Assembly (NCBI GenBank): GCA_007127015.1
Contig: SLAE01000020.1
Span: forward strand, 1 to 8,557
Direction of reading: 5' to 3'
Origin: Desulfonatronospira sp.
GTDB lineage: Bacteria > Desulfobacterota > Desulfovibrionia > Desulfovibrionales > Desulfonatronovibrionaceae
Length of the DNA: 8,557 nucleotides
Shown: positions 1 to 5,689 of the stretch, in pieces
Layout: the number at the start of each line of letters is the position of its first letter
How positions within the stretch are numbered: position 1 is the first letter of the stretch
Made by a program: the position numbers and the translations under genes
The notes under the pieces: generated by a model
The model's input: only the letters and a program-made list of their open reading frames with translations
Told to the model about the DNA's origin: nothing
Databases searched by the model: none

Positions 1-432
1 GCCATATCCATGCACGAAGTCGCCGAACCCTATATCAGACGCAGGGCATTAAGGCATCTGGAGAAAAAAAGAATCGTCATCTGCGCGGCCGGCACGGGCA
101 ATCCTTATTTCACTACAGATACGGCAGCCGCTCTTCGGGCCATGGAGCTGAAAACCGATGTCATTTTTAAAGCAACCAAAGTCGACGGCGTTTATGACAG
201 GGATCCGGTGCTTTATCCAGACGCAGAAATGTTTACATCGCTCTCATACATAGATGTGCTTAACAAGCGTTTAAAAGTAATGGACTCTGCCGCTGTATCT
301 TTATGCATGGACAACAACATGCCTTTAGTGGTCTTTAACCTTTTTCACAAGGACAGTATAAGTCGGGTGCTCAAAGGTGAAAAGGCAGGCACCCTGATAC
401 AAGGAGGTAAACATGCAGGCAGTACTCAATGA
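1..432 (+). CDS. pyrH: UMP kinase, C-terminal part (5' end outside window)
   Basis: Catalyses ATP-dependent phosphorylation of UMP to UDP in the cytoplasm, the step that feeds all pyrimidine nucleotides; the bacterial enzyme is a hexamer of the amino-acid-kinase fold. The frame is open from base 1, with 143 codons before the TGA at 430-432. E. coli PyrH has about 241 residues, so roughly the last 60% is seen. Visible family motifs are AAGTGNPYFTTD (residues 29-40 of the visible part), KATKVDGVYDRDP (57-69), LKVMDSAA (91-98) and the C-terminal GEKAGTLI (126-133). The ATG at base 10 is an internal methionine, not the start, because the family fold extends well upstream. After GTLI, where E. coli PyrH has nearly ended, a tail of ten residues (QGGKHAGSTQ) runs through the Shine-Dalgarno and start of frr, giving a 20-base overlap. 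Identification is secure. Confidence 0.97.
   Translation, partial: AISMHEVAEPYIRRRALRHLEKKRIVICAAGTGNPYFTTDTAAALRAMELKTDVIFKATKVDGVYDRDPVLYPDAEMFTSLSYIDVLNKRLKVMDSAAVSLCMDNNMPLVVFNLFHKDSISRVLKGEKAGTLIQGGKHAGSTQ
401..408 (+). promoter_or_regulatory. Strong Shine-Dalgarno for frr inside pyrH
   Basis: AAGGAGGT is an almost full-length match to the anti-Shine-Dalgarno of 16S rRNA. It lies four bases before the ATG at 413 and inside the last codons of pyrH. It is the strongest ribosome binding site seen in the window and fixes the frr start. Confidence 0.85.
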
Positions 433-967
433 ATGCAGGGATAAAATGGATAAGGCGATCGCCAGTCTGGATAAGGAACTGGCCAAGTTCCGGACCGGAA
501 GAGCCTCGGTCAGCCTGCTCGACGACGTTACGGTCGAATACTACGGTACTATGACCCCCCTTAATCAGCTGGCTTCCATCTCCATCCCGGACAGCCGGAC
601 AATAGCCATACAGCCGTGGGACAGAAATGCCTTCTCCGGCATTGAAAAAGCCATCATGAAATCTGATCTGGGACTTAATCCAGTCAACGACGGGAAGATC
701 ATACGGATCAATCTCCCTCCTCTGACTGAAGAAAGGCGCAAAGAACTGGTCAAGATGGCCAAGAAAACCTCTGAGGACGCCAAGGTGGCTCTTAGGAACA
801 TACGCAGAGAAGCCAACGAAAGCCTGAAAAAAATGAAAAACAACAAAGAGCTGACAGAAGACGAAATGCATAAGGGATACGATGAGGTTCAGAAAATAAT
901 CGACTCTTATGTGGAGCGGGTAGATCAGATCCTGGCCGAGAAAGAAAAAGAAATCATGGAGTTCTAA
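413..967 (+). CDS. frr: Ribosome recycling factor (RRF)
   Basis: RRF works with EF-G to split the post-termination ribosome after peptide release, freeing subunits, mRNA and tRNA. The product is 184 residues against 185 in E. coli, so it is full length. It aligns along its whole length: FRTGRAS (26-32), VEYYGT (41-46), SRTIAIQPWD (61-70), KAIMKSDLGLNP (79-90), LPPLTEERRK (101-110) and RNIRREAN (128-135). The arginine pair at 131/132 matches the essential arginine region of domain I, and the end KEKEIMEF resembles E. coli KEAELMQF. The start ATG is set by the AAGGAGGT at 401-408 and overlaps the pyrH end by 20 bases, so translation is probably coupled. pyrH-frr adjacency is very common in bacteria. 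Nothing about the protein is odd. Confidence 0.98.
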   Translation: MQAVLNECRDKMDKAIASLDKELAKFRTGRASVSLLDDVTVEYYGTMTPLNQLASISIPDSRTIAIQPWDRNAFSGIEKAIMKSDLGLNPVNDGKIIRINLPPLTEERRKELVKMAKKTSEDAKVALRNIRREANESLKKMKNNKELTEDEMHKGYDEVQKIIDSYVERVDQILAEKEKEIMEF

Positions 968-971
968 GCTG
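958..971 (+). promoter_or_regulatory. Probable CTG start and ribosome binding site of uppS
   Basis: GGAG at 958-961 (inside the last codons of frr) is followed seven bases later by CTG at 969-971, in frame with uppS. In the uppS frame there is no ATG, GTG or TTG between the end of frr and the ATG at 1005. Starting at 1005 would remove the conserved HIAII stretch just before MDGNGRW, and no purine-rich site lies at a useful distance from it. CTG is therefore the best start, though rare. Confidence 0.6.
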
Positions 972-1661
972 CAGGAGCATTTTCCAAGCCATATAGCCAT
1001 CATCATGGACGGTAACGGCAGATGGGCCGGCAGACATGGCCTGCCCCGGGTGGAAGGTCATAAGCAGGGAACCAGAAGTGCCAGAGCCATAGTTGAAGAG
1101 TGCAGGCGCATCGGCATAAAGCATCTGACCCTGTACGCCTTTTCTCACGAAAACTGGAGCCGGCCAAAGGATGAGATCGATTTTCTGTTCAATCTGCTGG
1201 CGGATTTTCTCAGAGGTGAACTGGGGACATTGATCCGGCAGGATATCCGGCTGAACATTCTTGGAGAAATCGAAGCCCTGCCCCTGAGTACCAGAAAAGT
1301 GATCCAGATGGCCTGTTATAAGACCAGAAACAGCCGGAGCATGGACTTAAACCTGGCCCTAAACTATTCAGGACGGCTGGAAATCGTCCGGGCCTGTAGA
1401 ATGATCATGGAGGAGGGTCTTGATCCTGAAGACCTGACCCCTGAAATGTTCAGCAAGTATCTTTATACTTCTGGTCAGCCCGATCCGGACCTGATTATCC
1501 GTACAAGCGGCGAATACCGCATCAGCAATTACCTTCTTTATCAGTCCGCTTACTCAGAACTATATTTCACAGACACCTTATGGCCGGAATTTTCTTCTGA
1601 CCATCTGCACCAGGCTCTTGAAAGCTTCAGCCAGAGACAGCGCCGCTTCGGAAGGATCTGA
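969..1661 (+). CDS. uppS: Undecaprenyl diphosphate synthase (cis-prenyltransferase)
   Basis: Adds eight isopentenyl diphosphates in cis to farnesyl diphosphate to make undecaprenyl diphosphate, the C55 lipid carrier for peptidoglycan and surface polysaccharides; cytosolic, Mg-dependent. With the CTG start the product is 230 residues, near the usual 230-255. Motifs: HIAIIMDGNGRWA (8-20, with catalytic Asp14), GHKQG (30-34), LTLYAFSHENWSRP (53-66), ALNYSGR (130-136) and RTSGEYRISNYLLYQ (178-192). AYSELYF (194-200) carries the Mg-binding Glu, and the protein ends in RQRRFGR. The first ATG (1005) would give 218 residues lacking HIAII. The start lies two bases after the frr stop and cdsA follows five bases after the TGA. 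ALNYSGR has Ser where ALNYGGR is typical. Family assignment is secure; the start codon is the uncertain part. Confidence 0.95.
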   Translation: MQEHFPSHIAIIMDGNGRWAGRHGLPRVEGHKQGTRSARAIVEECRRIGIKHLTLYAFSHENWSRPKDEIDFLFNLLADFLRGELGTLIRQDIRLNILGEIEALPLSTRKVIQMACYKTRNSRSMDLNLALNYSGRLEIVRACRMIMEEGLDPEDLTPEMFSKYLYTSGQPDPDLIIRTSGEYRISNYLLYQSAYSELYFTDTLWPEFSSDHLHQALESFSQRQRRFGRI

Positions 1662-1666
1662 CCCAT

Positions 1667-2470
1667 ATGAAGCTGAGTTCGCATCAAAAAAGGGTCCTCA
1701 CCGGACTTATCCTTTTTTTCATCCTGATCACAGTTCTTTATCTGGGACACGCAGCCGTTACCATAGTTATTTTACTGGTTTCTCTTTTTGCCTTGTGGGA
1801 GTTTTATTCCATGTTCTGGACCGGCACCAGGAGAATCCTGCTCAAGGTGCTCGGCTGCACTGCCGGCATACTCTTTGTCCTGGATACCGGCCTTGAGATC
1901 ACAAACAGTCCCGTTCTTTTTCTCGCCCTTCTCTTCTGGGCGGCCTGGCTCTGTTTTCTTGTGGAATACAGCCGCCGTAAAGAGAAGGCCGGACTGGAAG
2001 ACTACCTGATCCTCATCGGAGGCATTGTCTATCTTCCCCTGGTGCTCAGCCTTATTTTAACTCTGAGTATACCTGAAATCATGCTTGTCTTCGGCGGGGC
2101 TTTTGCCTCAGATATCGGGGCCTATTATGCGGGATCACTTTGGGGGGAAAGAAAGATCTGGCCCCAGGTCAGCCCCAAAAAAACCTGGATGGGCAGCGGC
2201 GGCGGAATGATTCTTTGTCTGATCGTGACCATGATTCTGGGGCTGTTTCTGGGAACAGCCCCATGGTGGCAGTATCTGATTCTGGGTGTTGTCCTTGGGG
2301 TTGCCGCTCAGCTGGGTGATTTCTTTCAATCTTCACTTAAAAGATGGACCAGGGTCAAGGATACCGGGAATATTCTTCCCGGTCACGGGGGGATGCTTGA
2401 TCGCATTGACAGCGTGCTCTTGCTTTTGCCGGTTTATGTGTTATATTCATCAATCATTACAGTTTTTTAA
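1667..2470 (+). CDS. cdsA: Phosphatidate cytidylyltransferase (CDP-diacylglycerol synthase)
   Basis: Integral membrane enzyme that makes CDP-diacylglycerol from phosphatidate and CTP, the branch-point precursor of bacterial phospholipids. The product is 267 residues, with several hydrophobic segments (about 10-27, 29-47, 60-73, 80-99, 113-134, 136-157, 179-197, 202-216 and 248-267). The CDP-alcohol synthase signature is complete at 222-248: S-x-L-K-R, then K231-D232, P238-x-HGG and DRID at 245-248. A second family motif, SPKKTW (169-174), precedes it. The N-terminus KRVLTGL is also typical. The ATG follows AAGGA (1652-1656) at ten bases, and the gene starts five bases after uppS. uppS-cdsA is a common bacterial pair. 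No irregularity except Met175 at a variable position. Confidence 0.96.
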   Translation: MKLSSHQKRVLTGLILFFILITVLYLGHAAVTIVILLVSLFALWEFYSMFWTGTRRILLKVLGCTAGILFVLDTGLEITNSPVLFLALLFWAAWLCFLVEYSRRKEKAGLEDYLILIGGIVYLPLVLSLILTLSIPEIMLVFGGAFASDIGAYYAGSLWGERKIWPQVSPKKTWMGSGGGMILCLIVTMILGLFLGTAPWWQYLILGVVLGVAAQLGDFFQSSLKRWTRVKDTGNILPGHGGMLDRIDSVLLLLPVYVLYSSIITVF

Positions 2471-2487
2471 TCAATAACAGATCAGCC

Positions 2488-3690
2488 TTGCACAACTACA
2501 TATCATCGTTAAATATTAAATCTCGGGAAGACCGGCCCAGAACACTGACCATTCTCGGTTCCACAGGATCCATCGGAGTAAGCGCTCTGAAAGTGATCCG
2601 CTCCAACAGACGGGAATTTAATATCCTGGGCCTGGCCGGGGCCAGAAACACAAAGCTGCTGGCCGAACAGGCCAACGAATTCAGACCGGATTATCTGGCG
2701 GTCCTGAGTCAGGAACTTGTCCATGAGCTTGAGTCCCTGCTTGAGCCAGGATACATCCCTGAAATTCTGGTCGGAACTGATGGCTACAGAGAGCTGGCCG
2801 CCATGGATGAGTGCGAGCTGGTCCTTTCGGCCATGGTCGGAGCTGCCGGACTTCTGCCCACCCTGGCGGCAGTGGAGGCAGGTAAGATTGTCCTGCTGGC
2901 CAACAAGGAATCCATGGTCCTGGGCGGACACCTGGTGCGTGAAATGTGCCTGGGAAACAATAGTGTGATCCTTCCTGTAGACTCCGAACACAACGCTCTT
3001 TTCCAGGCTCTTCAGGGCCATGACAAGGCTGACCTGGATTCGGTTATCATTACCGCGTCAGGAGGTCCTTTCTGGGGATGTGCGGCTTCCTCGCTGAAAG
3101 ATATTCACCCGGACCAGGCTCTGGCTCACCCCAACTGGTCCATGGGAGCCAAAATAAGCATTGATTCCGCTACCATGATGAACAAGGGCCTGGAGTTGAT
3201 CGAAGCTCATCATCTTTTTGGTCTGCCCATGGACAAAATTCGTGTCCTGGTGCATCCTCAAAGCATTGTCCACTCCCTGGTTCAATTCAAGGATGGTTCG
3301 CTTCTTGCACATATGGGCACACCGGACATGCAGCTGCCCATATCCCATTGCCTGGGATATCCAAGGCGTCTGGAGGTAAATCTTACCCCTTTGGACCTGA
3401 CCTGTTCTCCGGAGCTCAGTTTTCACCCTCCGGACAAGGAGGCCTTTCCCTGTCTGGAACTTGCGGTTTCGGCCATGCGGAGCGGACTCAGCTATCCTGT
3501 GGTTCTCAATGCCGCCAATGAAGTATGCGTGGAAAGTTTTCTGTCCGGAAAAATCGGATTTATGGACATTGCCAGACTCAATGCCAGAGCTCTTGAAGAA
3601 CACCACCCTGCGGATGTGAACAGCGCTGAAGCCATTCTGGAGTTGGACAACAGGACCAGGCAGATCATATATCAATGGATAGAGGCATAA
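2488..3690 (+). CDS. dxr: 1-deoxy-D-xylulose 5-phosphate reductoisomerase
   Basis: Converts DXP to 2-C-methyl-D-erythritol 4-phosphate with NADPH and a divalent metal, the committed step of the MEP isoprenoid pathway; the target of fosmidomycin. Length is 400 residues, as expected. Motifs: NADPH-binding GSTGSIG (24-30), LLANKES (136-142), PVDSEHNA (163-170), HPNWSMG (214-220) and MNKGLELIEAHHLF (231-244). HPQSIVHS (256-263) and NAANE (341-345) are also present. The metal ligands Asp165, Glu167 and Glu236 are all there. The chosen start is TTG at 2488, 17 bases after cdsA. The frame has no nearby ATG or GTG, and TTG puts 23 residues before GSTGSIG. No good Shine-Dalgarno precedes it, so translation may depend on coupling to cdsA. 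CTG at 2545 is a less likely start. Confidence 0.96.
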   Translation: MHNYISSLNIKSREDRPRTLTILGSTGSIGVSALKVIRSNRREFNILGLAGARNTKLLAEQANEFRPDYLAVLSQELVHELESLLEPGYIPEILVGTDGYRELAAMDECELVLSAMVGAAGLLPTLAAVEAGKIVLLANKESMVLGGHLVREMCLGNNSVILPVDSEHNALFQALQGHDKADLDSVIITASGGPFWGCAASSLKDIHPDQALAHPNWSMGAKISIDSATMMNKGLELIEAHHLFGLPMDKIRVLVHPQSIVHSLVQFKDGSLLAHMGTPDMQLPISHCLGYPRRLEVNLTPLDLTCSPELSFHPPDKEAFPCLELAVSAMRSGLSYPVVLNAANEVCVESFLSGKIGFMDIARLNARALEEHHPADVNSAEAILELDNRTRQIIYQWIEA

Positions 3691-3693
3691 ACC

Positions 3694-4761
3694 ATGATAG
3701 AAAGCGTTGCAGCCATAGTAATAGTCCTTGGACTCCTGATTTTTTTCCATGAGCTTGGCCATTTTCTGGTAGCAAGGATCATGGGCATAGGCGTTTCCAC
3801 CTTTTCTCTGGGCTTTGGCCCCAAGCTTTTCGCTTTTGTTCTGGGCAAGACTGAATACCGACTCTCTGCCGTGCCCCTGGGCGGTTATGTTCATCTGGTC
3901 GGAGAGAGTGAAGAAGCCAAGCTGCCGGAAGGGTTCACTTCCAGGGAAAGTTTTGCCCGCCGTCCTCCCTGGCAGAGGATCCTGGTGGTGGCTGCAGGAC
4001 CGGTGTTCAATTTCGCCCTGGCTTGGTTTATTTACTGGGGACTTTTCTTTGCCCATGGACAGACCATGCTTTTGCCGGAAATCGGCCAGCTGGCAGACGA
4101 CGGACCTGCTCAGGAGGCCGGCCTGCAGCCCGGAGACCGTGTTCTCAGAGTGGATAACTCAGAGATCCGGTACTGGGACGAGCTGGTCATGCATATCCGG
4201 GACAACAGGGGTGAACCTATCGCCCTGCAGGTCCAGCGCAACGAAAATATATACGAATTTACCCTGACTCCGCAAATGGCCGTCCAGGAGACAATATTCG
4301 GTGAAGAGGTCAAGACCCCGCAAATCGGTATAGTGGCCTCCGGAGAAACCGAAACCATATCTCTTGGTTTTTTCAGTTCTGCCAGAGAAGGCCTGGCTCA
4401 GACCTGGATGCTCATTCGTCTGACCGTTGAGGCGATCATTAAGCTCATTGAGCGGATCATTCCCCTGGAAACCATAGGCGGTCCGATCCTTATAGCGCAA
4501 CTGGTCAGTGAACAGACCCAGGAGGGTCTGGTAAACCTTCTGGCCCTTACAGCGCTGATCAGCATCAATCTGGGACTGATCAACCTTTTGCCGATCCCCG
4601 TGCTGGACGGAGGACATATACTCTTCTACAGCATTGAAATGATCATCCGCAGACCCCTGAACGCGCGGATGCGCCAGATGGCCACCCGCATCGGAATCCT
4701 CCTGATTCTGTCCCTTATGGCTTTTGCCATCATAAACGACATACTGCGACTCGTGGGCTGA
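3694..4761 (+). CDS. rseP: RseP-type site-2 zinc metalloprotease
   Basis: Intramembrane protease of the M50 family that cuts transmembrane segments; in E. coli it releases sigma-E by cleaving RseA after DegS and also clears signal-peptide remnants. The zinc site HELGH (19-23) lies in the first membrane segment, with the third ligand region NLLPIPVLDGGH (297-308, Asp305). Also present are the GFGPKLF segment (41-47), PLGGYV (61-66) and AAGPVFNF (100-107). One PDZ domain covers about 125-195, with EAGLQPGDRVL at 141-151. At 355 residues it is shorter than E. coli RseP (about 450, two PDZ domains), but single-PDZ forms are usual outside Gammaproteobacteria. Later membrane segments are near 104-120, 284-300 and 333-352. 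The ATG follows AGAGG (3681-3685) at eight bases, three bases after dxr. The substrate here is unknown. Confidence 0.94.
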   Translation: MIESVAAIVIVLGLLIFFHELGHFLVARIMGIGVSTFSLGFGPKLFAFVLGKTEYRLSAVPLGGYVHLVGESEEAKLPEGFTSRESFARRPPWQRILVVAAGPVFNFALAWFIYWGLFFAHGQTMLLPEIGQLADDGPAQEAGLQPGDRVLRVDNSEIRYWDELVMHIRDNRGEPIALQVQRNENIYEFTLTPQMAVQETIFGEEVKTPQIGIVASGETETISLGFFSSAREGLAQTWMLIRLTVEAIIKLIERIIPLETIGGPILIAQLVSEQTQEGLVNLLALTALISINLGLINLLPIPVLDGGHILFYSIEMIIRRPLNARMRQMATRIGILLILSLMAFAIINDILRLVG

Positions 4762-4765
4762 CGAA

Positions 4766-5494
4766 ATGCATGACCCTCCCTGCCTGGTTCTGAACTGTGC
4801 CGAGGGCGACCTGCAGGTCATCATAGGCGGGTACGGGAGGGTTGATTACTTCCAGAGCCTTCATGTACCGGGTCGGGCCATGAAGTACATGGCTGATGCC
4901 GTAGACCGGGGCCTGCGCCTTTTGAACCTGACATCCTCGAGTATTGAAGGGATCGCCTGTGTCACCGGACCCGGCTCATTTACCGGGATCCGCATGAGTC
5001 TGGCTCACGCGCTGGGAATGTCGTGCGCCGGAAACACGCCCCTGGCCGGCATAAATTATATGCACGCTCTGGCTCTTGGACCTGGACATCTGCTTAAAGG
5101 CACTCTCTGGGTCCTTGTGCACTCAAGAAAAAACCATGTTTATGCCCAGGGCTTTTCAGTTCCTGATCTTGGCAGCATATGCCCAGCTCTGGAGATTTCA
5201 GCAGCCGATCTTGAACCGTTTATTTCCCGCCATCCTGGAAACGCATATGTGCTGGGCAGTGGAGCTCGCAGAAATCAGGAGCACTTCGGAAGAGAAAATT
5301 CATCAGTTCTTCCTTTGATATGGGACATCCCCATGCCGCAGAACCTTCTTAAGCTGGCCTTTGAGGCAGAGTGGTCCGGAAAACTTCCTGTACCTGTTTA
5401 CCTTCGAGCTTCCGAGGCGGAAGAGAATCTTGACCGCATTGCAGCTCAAAGAGGAGTAGACCCGGCACTGGCCAGAAAAATCCTGGATCAATAA
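4766..5494 (+). CDS. tsaB: tRNA threonylcarbamoyladenosine biosynthesis protein TsaB
   Basis: TsaB is the non-catalytic partner of TsaD, which with TsaE transfers threonylcarbamoyl to A37 of ANN-decoding tRNAs. The 242-residue product carries the TsaB hallmark GPGSFTGIRMSLAHA (68-82), preceded by SIEGIACVT (59-67), and the C-terminal PVYLRASEAEEN (210-221). The first strand reads LVLNCAEG (7-14), where many homologues have an LAIDTS-like segment. TsaB is a degenerate ASKHA-fold protein, so loss of that nucleotide-binding Asp need not matter. The gene starts four bases after the rseP TGA. Only a weak GTGGG (4753-4757) lies before the ATG, which suggests coupling to rseP. After the stop the gene train breaks for 195 bases. 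No tsaD or tsaE is in the window. Identity is supported mainly by the two motif blocks. Confidence 0.88.
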   Translation: MHDPPCLVLNCAEGDLQVIIGGYGRVDYFQSLHVPGRAMKYMADAVDRGLRLLNLTSSSIEGIACVTGPGSFTGIRMSLAHALGMSCAGNTPLAGINYMHALALGPGHLLKGTLWVLVHSRKNHVYAQGFSVPDLGSICPALEISAADLEPFISRHPGNAYVLGSGARRNQEHFGRENSSVLPLIWDIPMPQNLLKLAFEAEWSGKLPVPVYLRASEAEENLDRIAAQRGVDPALARKILDQ

Positions 5495-5689
5495 TTGTAG
5501 CACCTCACTTCCCGGCCCGCCCTGCGCCATTTTCATGTCAAAGTCTTCAGCTTCTTATCTTTTCTCCAGGGAGTTTTTCACTTCAGACATCAGGACTTGA
5601 TTCCGAAAGCTTATATGGATAAAGTGTTGAATCAGAACCTGATAGGTATTTATTAAAAACGATTTTAAGTTTGCTCCAAGGACACATTT
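5495..5689 (+). promoter_or_regulatory. Non-coding gap with candidate promoters between tsaB and the zinc-ribbon gene
   Basis: This is the longest gene-free stretch in the window and the likely control region for the downstream genes. No ORF with a credible start and ribosome site is seen on either strand. Two sigma-70-like candidates are visible. One is TTGATT (5597-5602), 17 bases, TAAAGT (5620-5625). The other is TTGAAT (5627-5632), 18 bases, TATTAA (5651-5656). Each matches the E. coli consensus at only 4 of 6 positions per box. The 3' half is clearly more AT-rich than the flanking genes. No convincing rho-independent terminator for the upstream operon is present. Promoter activity is inferred. 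Confidence 0.4.
5589..5643 (+). repeat. Pair of 13-base near-palindromes, candidate operator sites
   Basis: ATCAGGACTTGAT (5589-5601) and ATCAGAACCTGAT (5631-5643) agree at 11 of 13 positions. The second is a perfect inverted repeat of five-base arms (ATCAG/CTGAT) around three bases; the first has four-base arms (ATCA/TGAT). Their centres are 42 bases apart, about four helical turns. The first overlaps the TTGATT of one candidate promoter and the second lies near its expected transcription start, a layout that would suit a repressor binding on one DNA face. A binding protein is not known. Confidence 0.4.

Noticed and set aside
371..1006. Antisense open frame (211 codons) opposite frr
   Set aside because: Shadow of frr; no family resemblance and no credible ribosome site. 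The other minus-strand frames (for example 4159-4824 and 2509-3021) fail in the same way.
1005..1661. uppS starting at ATG 1005
   Set aside because: It would drop the conserved HIAII segment and has no suitable ribosome site; the CTG at 969 explains the sequence better.
3058..4056. Long antisense open frame (332 codons) across the dxr-rseP junction
   Set aside because: It lies fully opposite two well-identified genes, its translation shows no recognisable domain, and its composition (Gln, His, Gly, Arg rich) looks like a complement of coding sequence.
5564..5578. Possible rho-independent terminator after tsaB (CTCC-AG-GGAG then five T)
   Set aside because: The stem is only three to four base pairs with a two- to four-base loop, too weak for a convincing terminator, though the T run is suggestive.
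5597..5601. FNR-like half site TTGAT in the gap
   Set aside because: The matching half site ATCAA four bases further on is absent; the sequence fits the local near-palindrome better.
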